This document shows positions 1 to 5,461 of a DNA stretch of 5,461 bases, piece after piece. Within the stretch, counting starts at the first letter, position 1, and each line of letters starts with the position of its first letter. The position numbers and the translations under genes were made by a program. Where the stretch lies: the NCBI GenBank assembly GCA_002393705.1, contig DGTH01000099.1:250-5710 (forward strand). Direction: 5' to 3'. A model generated the notes under the pieces. It was not told the DNA's origin. It did no database searches and worked only from the letters and a program-made list of their open reading frames with translations. Source of the DNA: Prevotella sp. UBA4341 (lineage in GTDB: Bacteria > Bacteroidota > Bacteroidia > Bacteroidales > Bacteroidaceae).

Positions 1-1
1 C

Positions 2-238
2 GTCGTGCTGGCCACACTCAACCACGAACTTGACCCAGCCAAGCGCCAAAGCATGTCGTATGCCCCCATCCACATCGGCAAAAATGTCTGGATAGGAGCC
101 AATGCCACCGTACTTGCAGGCGTGACCATCGGCGACGGAGCCGTAGTAGCCGCCGGTGCCGTAGTCACTAAGGATGTGGAGCCGAATATGGTTGTTGGTG
201 GCGTGCCAGCAAAAGTTATCAAGAAAATAGAAGTGTAA
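2..238 (+). CDS. Hexapeptide-repeat sugar/acyl O-acetyltransferase, C-terminal part (5' truncated by window edge)
   Basis: This is the last 78 residues of a left-handed beta-helix acetyltransferase of the maltose/galactoside O-acetyltransferase type, which moves an acetyl group from acetyl-CoA to a sugar or similar hydroxyl in the cytoplasm. The in-frame reading is open to the left edge, so the true start lies outside; the GTG at base 5 is only an internal Val codon. Visible hexapeptide turns are [24 protein letters not shown] and VAAGAV (residues 25-54 of the fragment). These are followed by the usual closing stretch VTKDVEPN and GGVPAKVI. His8 in TLNHELDP sits where the catalytic His of LacA/Maa-type enzymes lies. 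The gene ends in TAA, and the thioesterase begins 27 nt later on the same strand, so the two may be co-transcribed. The substrate cannot be told from this fragment. The family call is firm. Confidence 0.9.
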   Translation, partial: VVLATLNHELDPAKRQSMSYAPIHIGKNVWIGANATVLAGVTIGDGAVVAAGAVVTKDVEPNMVVGGVPAKVIKKIEV

Positions 239-265
239 CAAAATACATACCCATAGATATATAAC

Positions 266-970
266 ATGTACAGCCTGAATTATAAAGTAACCACCAGCAC
301 ATGCGACAGCGAGGGACGTCTGAAGCTTTACTCCGCCCTGCAGATGATGCAGGACTGCTCTGAGATGTGGATTGACTCTGAGCCGGGTGTCAAACAGTTT
401 TTTTCTAACCAGAACATGGCTCAACTCTTGGCCTCGCGTCAGGTAGAGGTTGTCCGCGTGCCGCAGTATAAGGAGGAACTCACCGTCACCAGTTCTGTCT
501 ATGGCATGAAGCCCATGTTCGGTTTCCGCAACACGTTTATCTACGACGCAGCGGGCCTGCCCTGCTACCGCACATGGAGCATGGGAGCCTTCGTTGATAA
601 AGCCAACGGTAGGCTGAAGCGCGTTGATGATGCCACCATCAGCTCCATGCATCTGGAACCGCAGCTGCCCATGGACTACCGCGACCGCCGCATCATACTG
701 CCCAAAAACGGTGCAGCCATGACGCTCGAGCCTGTCAAAGTGCTGCGTGCCGACATTGACTACAACCGCCACATGAACAATGCCAACTACGTCCGCATGG
801 CCATGGAATTCCTGCCCCAAGACTTTCAGGTGAGAGGCCTGCGCGTGGAATACAGGGTGGCAGCAAAGTTAGGCGACGAACTCACCCCCACGCTCTATGA
901 GATAGCGGGCGGGTGGATCGTCGCTTTATCCGTTGGCACCGATGTGTGCGCCATTATCGAGTTTACCTAA
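266..970 (+). CDS. Acyl-ACP thioesterase, FatA/FatB family (double hotdog)
   Basis: This 234-residue cytosolic protein should hydrolyse the thioester of acyl-ACP and release a free acid. It matches the bacterial acyl-ACP thioesterase family (PF01643) in length and layout: a first hotdog domain at about 1-130 and a second at about 155-234. The first domain holds GFRNTFIYDAAG and WSMGAFVDKANGR, typical of the family's non-catalytic half. The second carries the active-site motif DIDYNRHMNN, with Asp165, Asn167 and His169 as the expected catalytic residues and Glu195 in VEYR as the likely fourth. The ATG at 266 places YKVTTSTCDSEGRLKL at the normal family N-terminus. The upstream bases are AT-rich with no Shine-Dalgarno sequence, as usual in Bacteroidetes. 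It follows the acetyltransferase by 27 nt and converges on the lolA-like gene. It could serve general fatty-acid metabolism or release the acyl product of the neighbouring lipid locus; the sequence does not decide this. Confidence 0.9.
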   Translation: MYSLNYKVTTSTCDSEGRLKLYSALQMMQDCSEMWIDSEPGVKQFFSNQNMAQLLASRQVEVVRVPQYKEELTVTSSVYGMKPMFGFRNTFIYDAAGLPCYRTWSMGAFVDKANGRLKRVDDATISSMHLEPQLPMDYRDRRIILPKNGAAMTLEPVKVLRADIDYNRHMNNANYVRMAMEFLPQDFQVRGLRVEYRVAAKLGDELTPTLYEIAGGWIVALSVGTDVCAIIEFT

Positions 971-973
971 GTA

Positions 974-1019
974 GGGTGGGCTTGCCCCCCCCTCTCTTCT
1001 CTGGCGCTTCAGTCCACCT
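974..1019. terminator. Possible terminator region between convergent genes
   Basis: The 53-nt gap between the two convergent stop codons can fold in two exclusive ways. One hairpin pairs GGGTGGG (974-980) with CCCCCCC (985-991) around a CTTG loop, with one T-C mismatch, and is followed by a C/T-rich tract. The other pairs GGTGGGCT (975-982) with AGTCCACC (1011-1018), including one G-T pair, with a 28-nt loop and then AATTTATTTG. Both favour termination of rightward transcription. On the leftward strand no T-run follows. The U-tract is weak in each case, so this is a tentative call. Confidence 0.3.
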
Positions 1020-1023
1020 CAAT

Positions 1024-1521
1024 TTATTTGAATGTGTACTCGGTGTAGTTGCCTTTTCGCTCGTTCATGCGAAGCCGGCGCATGGCTGACGTCTTGCTGT
1101 CTATCGTTAGCTCGAACGAGGTGAACAACTGGCGTTTCTTCTTGCCTTGAGGCGTAATGGTTATCAGCTTCTGTCCGTTCTTTGTAGTCACGCTTACTTC
1201 TTCGCCCTCGGGTATGGGCTGGTTGTTAATAACGGCCTTCAGCACCTCGTGGAACGTGGCAAACTGAGCATTCTTGCGGCTGTCCGTAGTGTGCTTCTTG
1301 CTGCCCATGGTCATCGTAAACTTGGTGCCCTCCATGATGAGCTGTTCCTTGCCGTTGTCGGTGGAGATGCAGATGTAGTCTGGCTTCCGCACGGTCATGC
1401 TGCCTGTACTCACTGCGTCCTGGCTGATGGCTGTACGGTGCTGCGTGCGCGTCACGTTTTGCGCTACGCTCAATGATAAGTGACAAATGATGAATGATAA
1501 AATTAAAATCAGTTTCTTCAT
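1024..1521 (-). CDS. Short LolA-like outer-membrane lipoprotein/lipid carrier, secreted
   Basis: This 165-residue protein has a clear Sec signal peptide: MKK, a hydrophobic core at residues 4-18, and probable cleavage after LSVA (20/21). The mature part resembles the half-barrel fold of periplasmic LolA. A VSTGSMTVRKPDYICI segment (about 37-52) matches the family's S-G-x-x-x-x-x-P strand pair. The strands KEQLIMEGTKFTMTM (58-72) and QLITITP-like (117-124) follow, and then LTIDSKTSAMRRLRMNERKGNYTEYTF near the end. LolA-like proteins bind acyl chains in a hydrophobic cavity. Next to an MMPL exporter, one would be expected to carry the exported lipid across the periplasm. It is short for the family (about 200 residues): the N-terminal amphipathic helix and the last strand seem missing. 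It is the last gene of the leftward operon, 46 nt after fabG. The ATG at 1521 is the only start giving a signal peptide. The fold call is moderate and the role is inferred. Confidence 0.72.
   Translation of the reverse strand: MKKLILILSFIICHLSLSVAQNVTRTQHRTAISQDAVSTGSMTVRKPDYICISTDNGKEQLIMEGTKFTMTMGSKKHTTDSRKNAQFATFHEVLKAVINNQPIPEGEEVSVTTKNGQKLITITPQGKKKRQLFTSFELTIDSKTSAMRRLRMNERKGNYTEYTFK
1474..1501 (-). repeat. Four 7-bp tandem repeats inside the signal-peptide coding region
   Basis: On the coding (-) strand, four consecutive heptads read TTTATCA, TTCATCA, TTTGTCA, CTTATCA (consensus YTYRTCA). They lie wholly inside the lolA-like gene and encode about residues 8-17 (LSFIICHLSL), the hydrophobic core of the signal peptide. 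The array is degenerate but keeps exact 7-bp spacing and needs no gaps. Confidence 0.8.
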
Positions 1522-1531
1522 AACTCTAAAT

Positions 1532-1568
1532 TCTTTAACTCTTTAACTCCTAACTCCTAACTCCTAAC
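1532..1568 (-). repeat. Heptad tandem repeat (GTTAGGA x3, then GTTAAAGA x2) in the fabG/lolA-like spacer
   Basis: On the - strand three perfect copies of GTTAGGA (1568-1548) run into two perfect copies of the related octamer GTTAAAGA (1547-1532), then a decayed ATTTAGA unit (1531-1525) and the lolA-like ATG at 1521. The first G of the array is the last base of the fabG TAG stop codon. Because the unit contains TAG and is 7 bp long, successive copies put stops in all three reading frames. The AGGAG within the units resembles a Shine-Dalgarno core, but the nearest copy is about 25 nt from the ATG, too far for normal use. Confidence 0.85.
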
Positions 1569-2293
1569 TACGTATAAAGTCCTCCGTTGATGGAAATGAC
1601 GTTGCCCGTAATGTAGCCAGCCTCCCTCGACGCCAAGAAGGCTACAGCGTGGGCCACCTCCTCGGGGGTGCCGAAGCGCTGGGCGGGAATCTGCTTGCGG
1701 AGTACTGTCTCGTCGAGTCCTTCGGTCATGTCGGTCTTGATGAACCCCGGTGCAACGGCGTTGACGGTGATGCCCCGGCGTGCTACCTCCTGGGCCAGTG
1801 CCTTCGTGGCTGCTATGATGCCACCCTTGGCGGCCGAGTAGTTGGTTTGGCCGGGCAGTCCCTTCAGTCCGCTGACGCTGGCCATGTTGATGATGCGTCC
1901 GAACTTATGGAGCTGCATGGCTGGCAGCAGCGGCTGGGTGACGTTGAAGAAGCCGTCCAGCGAGATGGCTACCACGCGGTGCCAGTCAGCCTCAGGCATG
2001 AGGGCCATCACGTTGTCGCGTCTGATGCCAGCGTTGTTGACTACCACCTCGATGTACGCGCCTTCGTGTTTGTTCTGCCAATCGGCCAGAGCCGTGCGAA
2101 CCTGCTGGCTGTCGCTCACGTCAAAGGGCAGCAGTTCACCCTGTCCGTGGCAAAGCTCGAGCGTCTTCAGGGCTTCCTGCTCATTGCTCGCGTAGTTGAT
2201 GATGACTTGGTAGCCCTCTTGGGCTAACCTTACTGCGACGGCTCGGCCTATACCGCGGCTACCGCCCGTTATCAATGCATACTTGCTGTTCAT
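1568..2293 (-). CDS. fabG: FabG-type 3-oxoacyl-ACP reductase (SDR family), likely pathway-specific
   Basis: This 241-residue cytosolic short-chain dehydrogenase should reduce 3-oxoacyl-ACP to 3-hydroxyacyl-ACP with NADPH. Visible motifs are the TGGSRGIG nucleotide-binding loop (9-16), FDVS (57-60), NNAG (86-89), catalytic Ser139 in NMASVSG, Tyr152 and Lys156 in YSAAK, and APGFIKTDM (181-189). The Ser-Tyr spacing of 13 equals that in E. coli FabG, and the length is standard. The Asn of the usual N-S-Y-K tetrad is replaced: the N-L-x-G-x-F helix reads SLDGFF, with Ser111. The ATG overlaps the stop of the upstream oxidoreductase gene as ATGA, indicating translational coupling. Linkage to an exporter and a LolA-like protein suggests a ketoreductase dedicated to a lipid or polyene pathway, comparable to ApeQ of aryl polyene clusters, rather than the housekeeping FabG. 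The family call is firm; the pathway is inferred. Confidence 0.92.
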   Translation of the reverse strand: MNSKYALITGGSRGIGRAVAVRLAQEGYQVIINYASNEQEALKTLELCHGQGELLPFDVSDSQQVRTALADWQNKHEGAYIEVVVNNAGIRRDNVMALMPEADWHRVVAISLDGFFNVTQPLLPAMQLHKFGRIINMASVSGLKGLPGQTNYSAAKGGIIAATKALAQEVARRGITVNAVAPGFIKTDMTEGLDETVLRKQIPAQRFGTPEEVAHAVAFLASREAGYITGNVISINGGLYT

Positions 2294-3717
2294 ATCTTCA
2301 TTCCTTTTATAATGTCTAATGTGTTAAATGCCGTCTTGGTTACTCCCTCCAGGCCGTGCAGTGCCAGGCTCTGGCCTGTCAGCAGAAGATTCTCCAGTGG
2401 CGTGCGTGGTGAGAGCATGGTCAGCAGAGGCTGTCGGCAGTCCTTCCTTACGCCAAAGGCCGAGCCGCAGGGAGTCAGGGTGTAGTCGCGCCACGTCAGC
2501 GGTGTGCTCGTGTAGCGTCTCTCCACTATGTTTCCAAGACCTGGCAGGACGCGTTCTGCCAGTCGGATGCAGTCGTCGGCTATGCGCTCCTTCTGCAGCT
2601 CGTATGTTTCGCCCCGCCGTCCTACCGTCGTGGCCTCCCATGGTTTGCAGAGGTTCCAGGCCATGGGGGTCAACAGGTCCAGCTGCCTTACGTGCTTACT
2701 GCCGTCTTCTGGTACCCGTGCACTGATCAGCACACCGCCTACGCCTTCTTCGTTCTCGTGAATGGTCCATACGTTCGGCTTGCGGAACACGTACTTGTTA
2801 TGGTTGAAGTAGTCGAGGGCGCCGGGTTTCAGTACGAGTGAGGCGGTGAAGAGGCCAAAGGTGTTCTCCAAGGCTGCTATGCGTCGGCGGAACATGCCCT
2901 TGAGCCTGCTCGAGTCCTTCAGCCAGCCGAACGTCAGCTGTGGGTGTACGTCGCTGATGAAGAGTCGGCCTTCGAAAGTTTTGCCGTTCGGACAGCGTGC
3001 AGCCACAATGCGCCCGTCCTGCTCCTTCAGTTGGCTGACCTCCATGCCGCAGTAGATTTCGCCGCCGGCTGCCTGAATGTCGCTGACGAGCGAGTTGACA
3101 ATCAGCTTGCCGCTGCCCTTGAGCCGCCAGCTGCTCTCAATGTAGCTGTCCAGCCCGTGGGCGTAGGTGAAGAGCGGCAGTGACTCGCGGCGCAGTTCCA
3201 TGCGCATGGCGGCTGACGACACCACATTGACGAGCAGCGGGTCACGGAACAAACCGTTCAGGTAGTCGTAAGCGTTCACGGCGATGTAGCCCATGGCTTC
3301 CGCTCCGCTGCTGTGCGCCACGTCGTGGAGGGTCTTGACGTAGCTTCTCAGTGCCTCTCGCTCCTCCGGGAAACGTGCAGCCAGCGTCTTGACGAAGTGT
3401 TCGTAACCCTGGGCCAGACAGAAGGTTTCGTGGCCTATGGTGACGCGGTCAAAGCCGTCGGCATCTAACCGCTGCCAGGGCAGACTGAGCAGCCCCAGCT
3501 CCCCGAAGGCATCGTGGAGAGACTCCCCAGGAGCCAGTCCTCCCACGTAGTGTAGCCCGGTGTCGAAGTCCATGCCGCCCCGTCGGTAGCTTTGCAGGCA
3601 ACCGCCGGGCGCGTGCTGACGCTCCAGCAGTGCCACGCTCCTGCCGCTCCTGGCCAGCTCTCGGGCACAGATGAGACCTCCCAGTCCGCTACCTATGACG
3701 ACGACGTCGTACTTCAT
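2290..3717 (-). CDS. FAD-dependent oxidoreductase of the retinol saturase / phytoene desaturase (CrtI/CrtISO) family
   Basis: This 475-residue flavoprotein belongs to the group acting on conjugated polyenes: desaturases, cis-trans isomerases and saturases. The N-terminal Rossmann dinucleotide motif is GSGLGG (9-14). Glu32 follows at the end of the second strand (VALLERQ), then PGG (37-39) and FDTGLHYVG (51-59), a stretch very like that of all-trans-retinol 13,14-reductases. A central GSGKLIVNSLVSDIQAAGGEI segment begins at 201. It is followed by a V-x-x-I-like strand and the ISDVHP turn (254-259), which form the second FAD-contact region of CrtI proteins. Near the C-terminus are STPLTWRDYTLTPCGSAFG (404-422) and the FAD-binding LLLTGQS...GLEGV (444-459). 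There is no signal peptide. It starts inside the exporter gene (29-nt overlap) and ends in the fabG start (4-nt overlap). The substrate is unknown; a polyene or unsaturated acyl chain made by the same locus is the natural guess. Whether it adds, removes or isomerises double bonds cannot be read from sequence. Confidence 0.88.
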   Translation of the reverse strand: MKYDVVVIGSGLGGLICARELARSGRSVALLERQHAPGGCLQSYRRGGMDFDTGLHYVGGLAPGESLHDAFGELGLLSLPWQRLDADGFDRVTIGHETFCLAQGYEHFVKTLAARFPEEREALRSYVKTLHDVAHSSGAEAMGYIAVNAYDYLNGLFRDPLLVNVVSSAAMRMELRRESLPLFTYAHGLDSYIESSWRLKGSGKLIVNSLVSDIQAAGGEIYCGMEVSQLKEQDGRIVAARCPNGKTFEGRLFISDVHPQLTFGWLKDSSRLKGMFRRRIAALENTFGLFTASLVLKPGALDYFNHNKYVFRKPNVWTIHENEEGVGGVLISARVPEDGSKHVRQLDLLTPMAWNLCKPWEATTVGRRGETYELQKERIADDCIRLAERVLPGLGNIVERRYTSTPLTWRDYTLTPCGSAFGVRKDCRQPLLTMLSPRTPLENLLLTGQSLALHGLEGVTKTAFNTLDIIKGMKI

Positions 3718-5461
3718 GAGTCATTTTTTCATAAATCACCGGCTGCACAACATAGGAGAGAATGATAGCCGATAGCAGTCCGACGAGTGTGGAGAACCCA
3801 ACGCTGCGTATGGCGGGGTGGACGGCCAGCAACATGCTCCCCACCGTAACCAGCAAGGTGATGGCCGAGAGCAGGACGGCTGTCTTGTGGTAGCCCAACT
3901 GTCCGCCCGTCAGCCCCTGCATGACGAAGATGCTGTAATCCACACCGATGCCGAAGATGAATGTCGAGATAATGATGCTGATGAGGTTAAATTGTTGGCC
4001 AGCAAGGTTCATGGCACCCAGTACGATGAGCCAGCTCAGCAGGATGGGCATAAAGGCCAGCAGCGTGTGGCGCAGATTGAACCGGAACGACACCAGTAGT
4101 ACCAGCAGCACAAAGCCCATGGAGAGCCACTGCAGACGGTCGAAGTCGCGGCTCATGGCCAGCAGCGTGTCAGTAGTATAATAATAGGTGTCAAGCACCA
4201 GCAGGGCAGGCTCCTTTGCTATGGCGTCGCAGATGCGTATGTAGTCACTCTCGCTGCTGCGTACGGAGTCGTTCTGGCAGCGTACGGAGGTGAAGCAGAG
4301 GTAGGTTCCGTCGTAAGAGCGCTCCATCAGCGTTGACTGGTAACCTGCGGGAATGAGGCCCGTCTCGTAGAGCGCGTCAGGGGCGTAGTCGGCTGTGGCT
4401 GCCTCAAAGAAGGGCTCGAAGGCTCCGGCCTCAAGGCCGGCGGCAGGAGCCGTTTCAGTTATGAGCCGCCGCACCTGCTGCAAACGCTCGTCGTTCCAGT
4501 AACGTTTCCATTTGTCAATGCGCTGTTGCTGTTCTGACAGAGGAACGAAAATCTGCCCTGTTGGCGTGTAGCTCTTCACCAGTCCTAACTGAGCGAGCGA
4601 GTCGAGTTTACGGCTCAGTGTGCCGAAGCCTGCCAGAGCCTCCTCCATGGTGCGTCCTTGGCTGGCAAAGTACTTGGTCTTGTCGCCGGTGTAGGTCTTG
4701 CTGCGTAGCAGCTCCTCAGAATGCAGCACCTCCGGGTGGTCATATCCCAGGTTGTGCATGTCGGCATCGAAGTGGGTGCCGCCCACGATGAAAGCGCCTA
4801 CAGAGACCACGGCCAGTAGGCCGATGACGTAGAGCAGTGGCTTCTTTTGGTCGAAGGGGTAGTTGTTGATGCGGTCAATGAAACGTGGGAACCCGTCGGC
4901 CTTGGAGCTTAGCATCTGTGGCAGATAGATAAGCGAGAACAGCGTGGTGCCTAAAATGGCAAAGGCTGCGAAGAGTCCGAAGTCGCGCAGCAGGTCGGTC
5001 TCGATGAAGATGAGGGCCGAGAAGGAGCCAATGGTCGTCAGACAGCCCAGCAGCACGGGCTTCACCTGTTCGCGCAGCAGGGCCTCTCCGTCGCTCACGT
5101 ACTGGTGGTGGGTCAGCACGTGGAGCACGTAGCTCAGCGCCACACCCAGCACGACGCCGCCAATGCCCAGTGCCAGTAGCGAGAATTCGCCCTTCAGCCA
5201 GTACATCATGGCCAGCCCGAACAGGGTGCCGAAGGCTACTGGCAGAAGTAGCAGTGGAATGGCAGACCAACGGCGGAAGCAGACCAGCAGGAATACCAGC
5301 ACCAGGACCAGGGCTCCGGCTATGGTGGTGGTCAGGTCGTGCTTGATTTGCGTAGCGTTGTAGTAACCGCTGGCTGGCGTGCCGTGGTAGCTGATGCGCA
5401 CGCCGGGGTGCGTCTCCTTGAACTGGTCTATCAGCCTGTTCATGCGCTCAAAGAGCGCCGA
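3689..5461 (-). CDS. MMPL/RND-superfamily lipid exporter, N-terminus outside window
   Basis: The 590 visible residues cover the end of the first periplasmic domain and then the rest of an inner-membrane proton-driven exporter. The frame is open to the right edge, so the Met at 5443 is internal; about 200 residues are probably missing. Counting from that Met, membrane segments fall at about 38-56, 61-81, 87-109, 129-148 and 155-178 (TM2-6). TM7 follows at 203-221, then a large periplasmic domain at about 222-435 and five more helices (438-453, 459-478, 487-508, 521-540, 546-570). TM10 holds FGIGVDYSIFV with the Asp-Tyr pair used for proton relay in MmpL3. The matching TM4 site reads GVALSYVLHV, with Ser for Asp. 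MMPL proteins export lipids and lipid-linked products. Followed by an oxidoreductase, a ketoreductase and a LolA-like carrier, this one probably moves the product of that pathway out of the inner membrane. The C-terminus is Arg-rich (VRRRRHR), in the overlap with the next gene. Confidence 0.92.
   Translation of the reverse strand, partial: SALFERMNRLIDQFKETHPGVRISYHGTPASGYYNATQIKHDLTTTIAGALVLVLVFLLVCFRRWSAIPLLLLPVAFGTLFGLAMMYWLKGEFSLLALGIGGVVLGVALSYVLHVLTHHQYVSDGEALLREQVKPVLLGCLTTIGSFSALIFIETDLLRDFGLFAAFAILGTTLFSLIYLPQMLSSKADGFPRFIDRINNYPFDQKKPLLYVIGLLAVVSVGAFIVGGTHFDADMHNLGYDHPEVLHSEELLRSKTYTGDKTKYFASQGRTMEEALAGFGTLSRKLDSLAQLGLVKSYTPTGQIFVPLSEQQQRIDKWKRYWNDERLQQVRRLITETAPAAGLEAGAFEPFFEAATADYAPDALYETGLIPAGYQSTLMERSYDGTYLCFTSVRCQNDSVRSSESDYIRICDAIAKEPALLVLDTYYYTTDTLLAMSRDFDRLQWLSMGFVLLVLLVSFRFNLRHTLLAFMPILLSWLIVLGAMNLAGQQFNLISIIISTFIFGIGVDYSIFVMQGLTGGQLGYHKTAVLLSAITLLVTVGSMLLAVHPAIRSVGFSTLVGLLSAIILSYVVQPVIYEKMTHEVRRRRHR

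Noticed and set aside
5..7. GTG as a real start of a 77-residue acetyltransferase
   Set aside because: The frame is open to the window edge and the product would lack the N-terminal part of the beta-helix; it is an internal Val codon of a truncated gene.
239..265. Bacteroidetes-type promoter (TTTG ... TAnnTTTG) before the thioesterase gene
   Set aside because: No match to either box is present in the 27-nt gap, so co-transcription with the acetyltransferase is more likely.
1147..1486. Open frames overlapping the lolA-like gene on both strands
   Set aside because: The 165-residue frame has a signal peptide and LolA-like pattern; the alternatives have neither.
1547..1551. AGGAG as ribosome binding site for the lolA-like gene
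   Set aside because: It sits about 25 nt from the ATG, it is one copy of a tandem repeat, and Bacteroidetes make little use of Shine-Dalgarno pairing.
1474..1568. The two heptad arrays as a CRISPR
   Set aside because: Units are 7-8 bp with no spacers; these are simple short tandem repeats.
1649..2227. Long + strand open frame (192 codons) opposite fabG
   Set aside because: It lies wholly antisense to a well-conserved SDR gene, has no recognisable motif, and is explained by codon bias of the real gene on the other strand.
2324..3668. Several open frames on both strands within the oxidoreductase gene
   Set aside because: Composition is rich in Arg, Ser, Pro and Cys with no family features; these are frame shadows of the flavoprotein gene.
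3818..5363. Open frames on both strands within the exporter gene, including a 131-codon one at 4875-5270
   Set aside because: All overlap confidently assigned transmembrane coding sequence and show no domain of their own.

Overview
The window looks like part of a Bacteroidales chromosome, most likely Prevotella or a close relative. This is an inference from four things: moderate GC, starts without Shine-Dalgarno sequences at useful spacing, a signal peptide containing the string FIICHLSL, and short heptanucleotide repeats around a gene start. No rRNA or other taxonomic marker is present.

Layout: two genes read rightward and four read leftward, converging near 970-1024. On the + strand, the C-terminal part of a hexapeptide-repeat acetyltransferase (2-238, cut by the left edge) is followed 27 nt later by a complete FatA/FatB-type acyl-ACP thioesterase (266-970). 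On the - strand, read from the right edge, there is an MMPL/RND-superfamily lipid exporter (5461-3689, N-terminus outside the window), a RetSat/CrtI-type FAD-dependent oxidoreductase (3717-2290), a FabG-type 3-oxoacyl-ACP reductase (2293-1568) and a short secreted LolA-like protein (1521-1024). The first three overlap by 29 nt and 4 nt. The last follows after 46 nt of heptad repeats. This is an operon in all likelihood.

Working together: a ketoreductase, a desaturase/isomerase/saturase-type flavoenzyme, an inner-membrane lipid exporter and a periplasmic lipid carrier fit the downstream half of a type II fatty-acid/polyketide-like pathway. In such a pathway an acyl-ACP-derived lipid is tailored, exported and delivered to the outer membrane. 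Aryl polyene and flexirubin/dialkylresorcinol clusters of Bacteroidetes have this kind of content. The diagnostic genes (ketosynthase pair, ACPs, dehydratases, aromatic ammonia-lyase, adenylation enzyme) are not in the window. The cluster assignment is therefore an inference, and those genes would be expected to the right of base 5461.

The points most worth a second look are at the fabG/lolA-like junction and in the catalytic residues. Two different 7-bp tandem arrays flank the lolA-like start, and one of them encodes the hydrophobic core of the signal peptide. The LolA-like protein appears shortened at both ends. The FabG-type enzyme has Ser where the SDR tetrad has Asn. The exporter keeps the TM Asp-Tyr pair in only one of its two halves. 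No stretch longer than about 60 bases lacks a gene.
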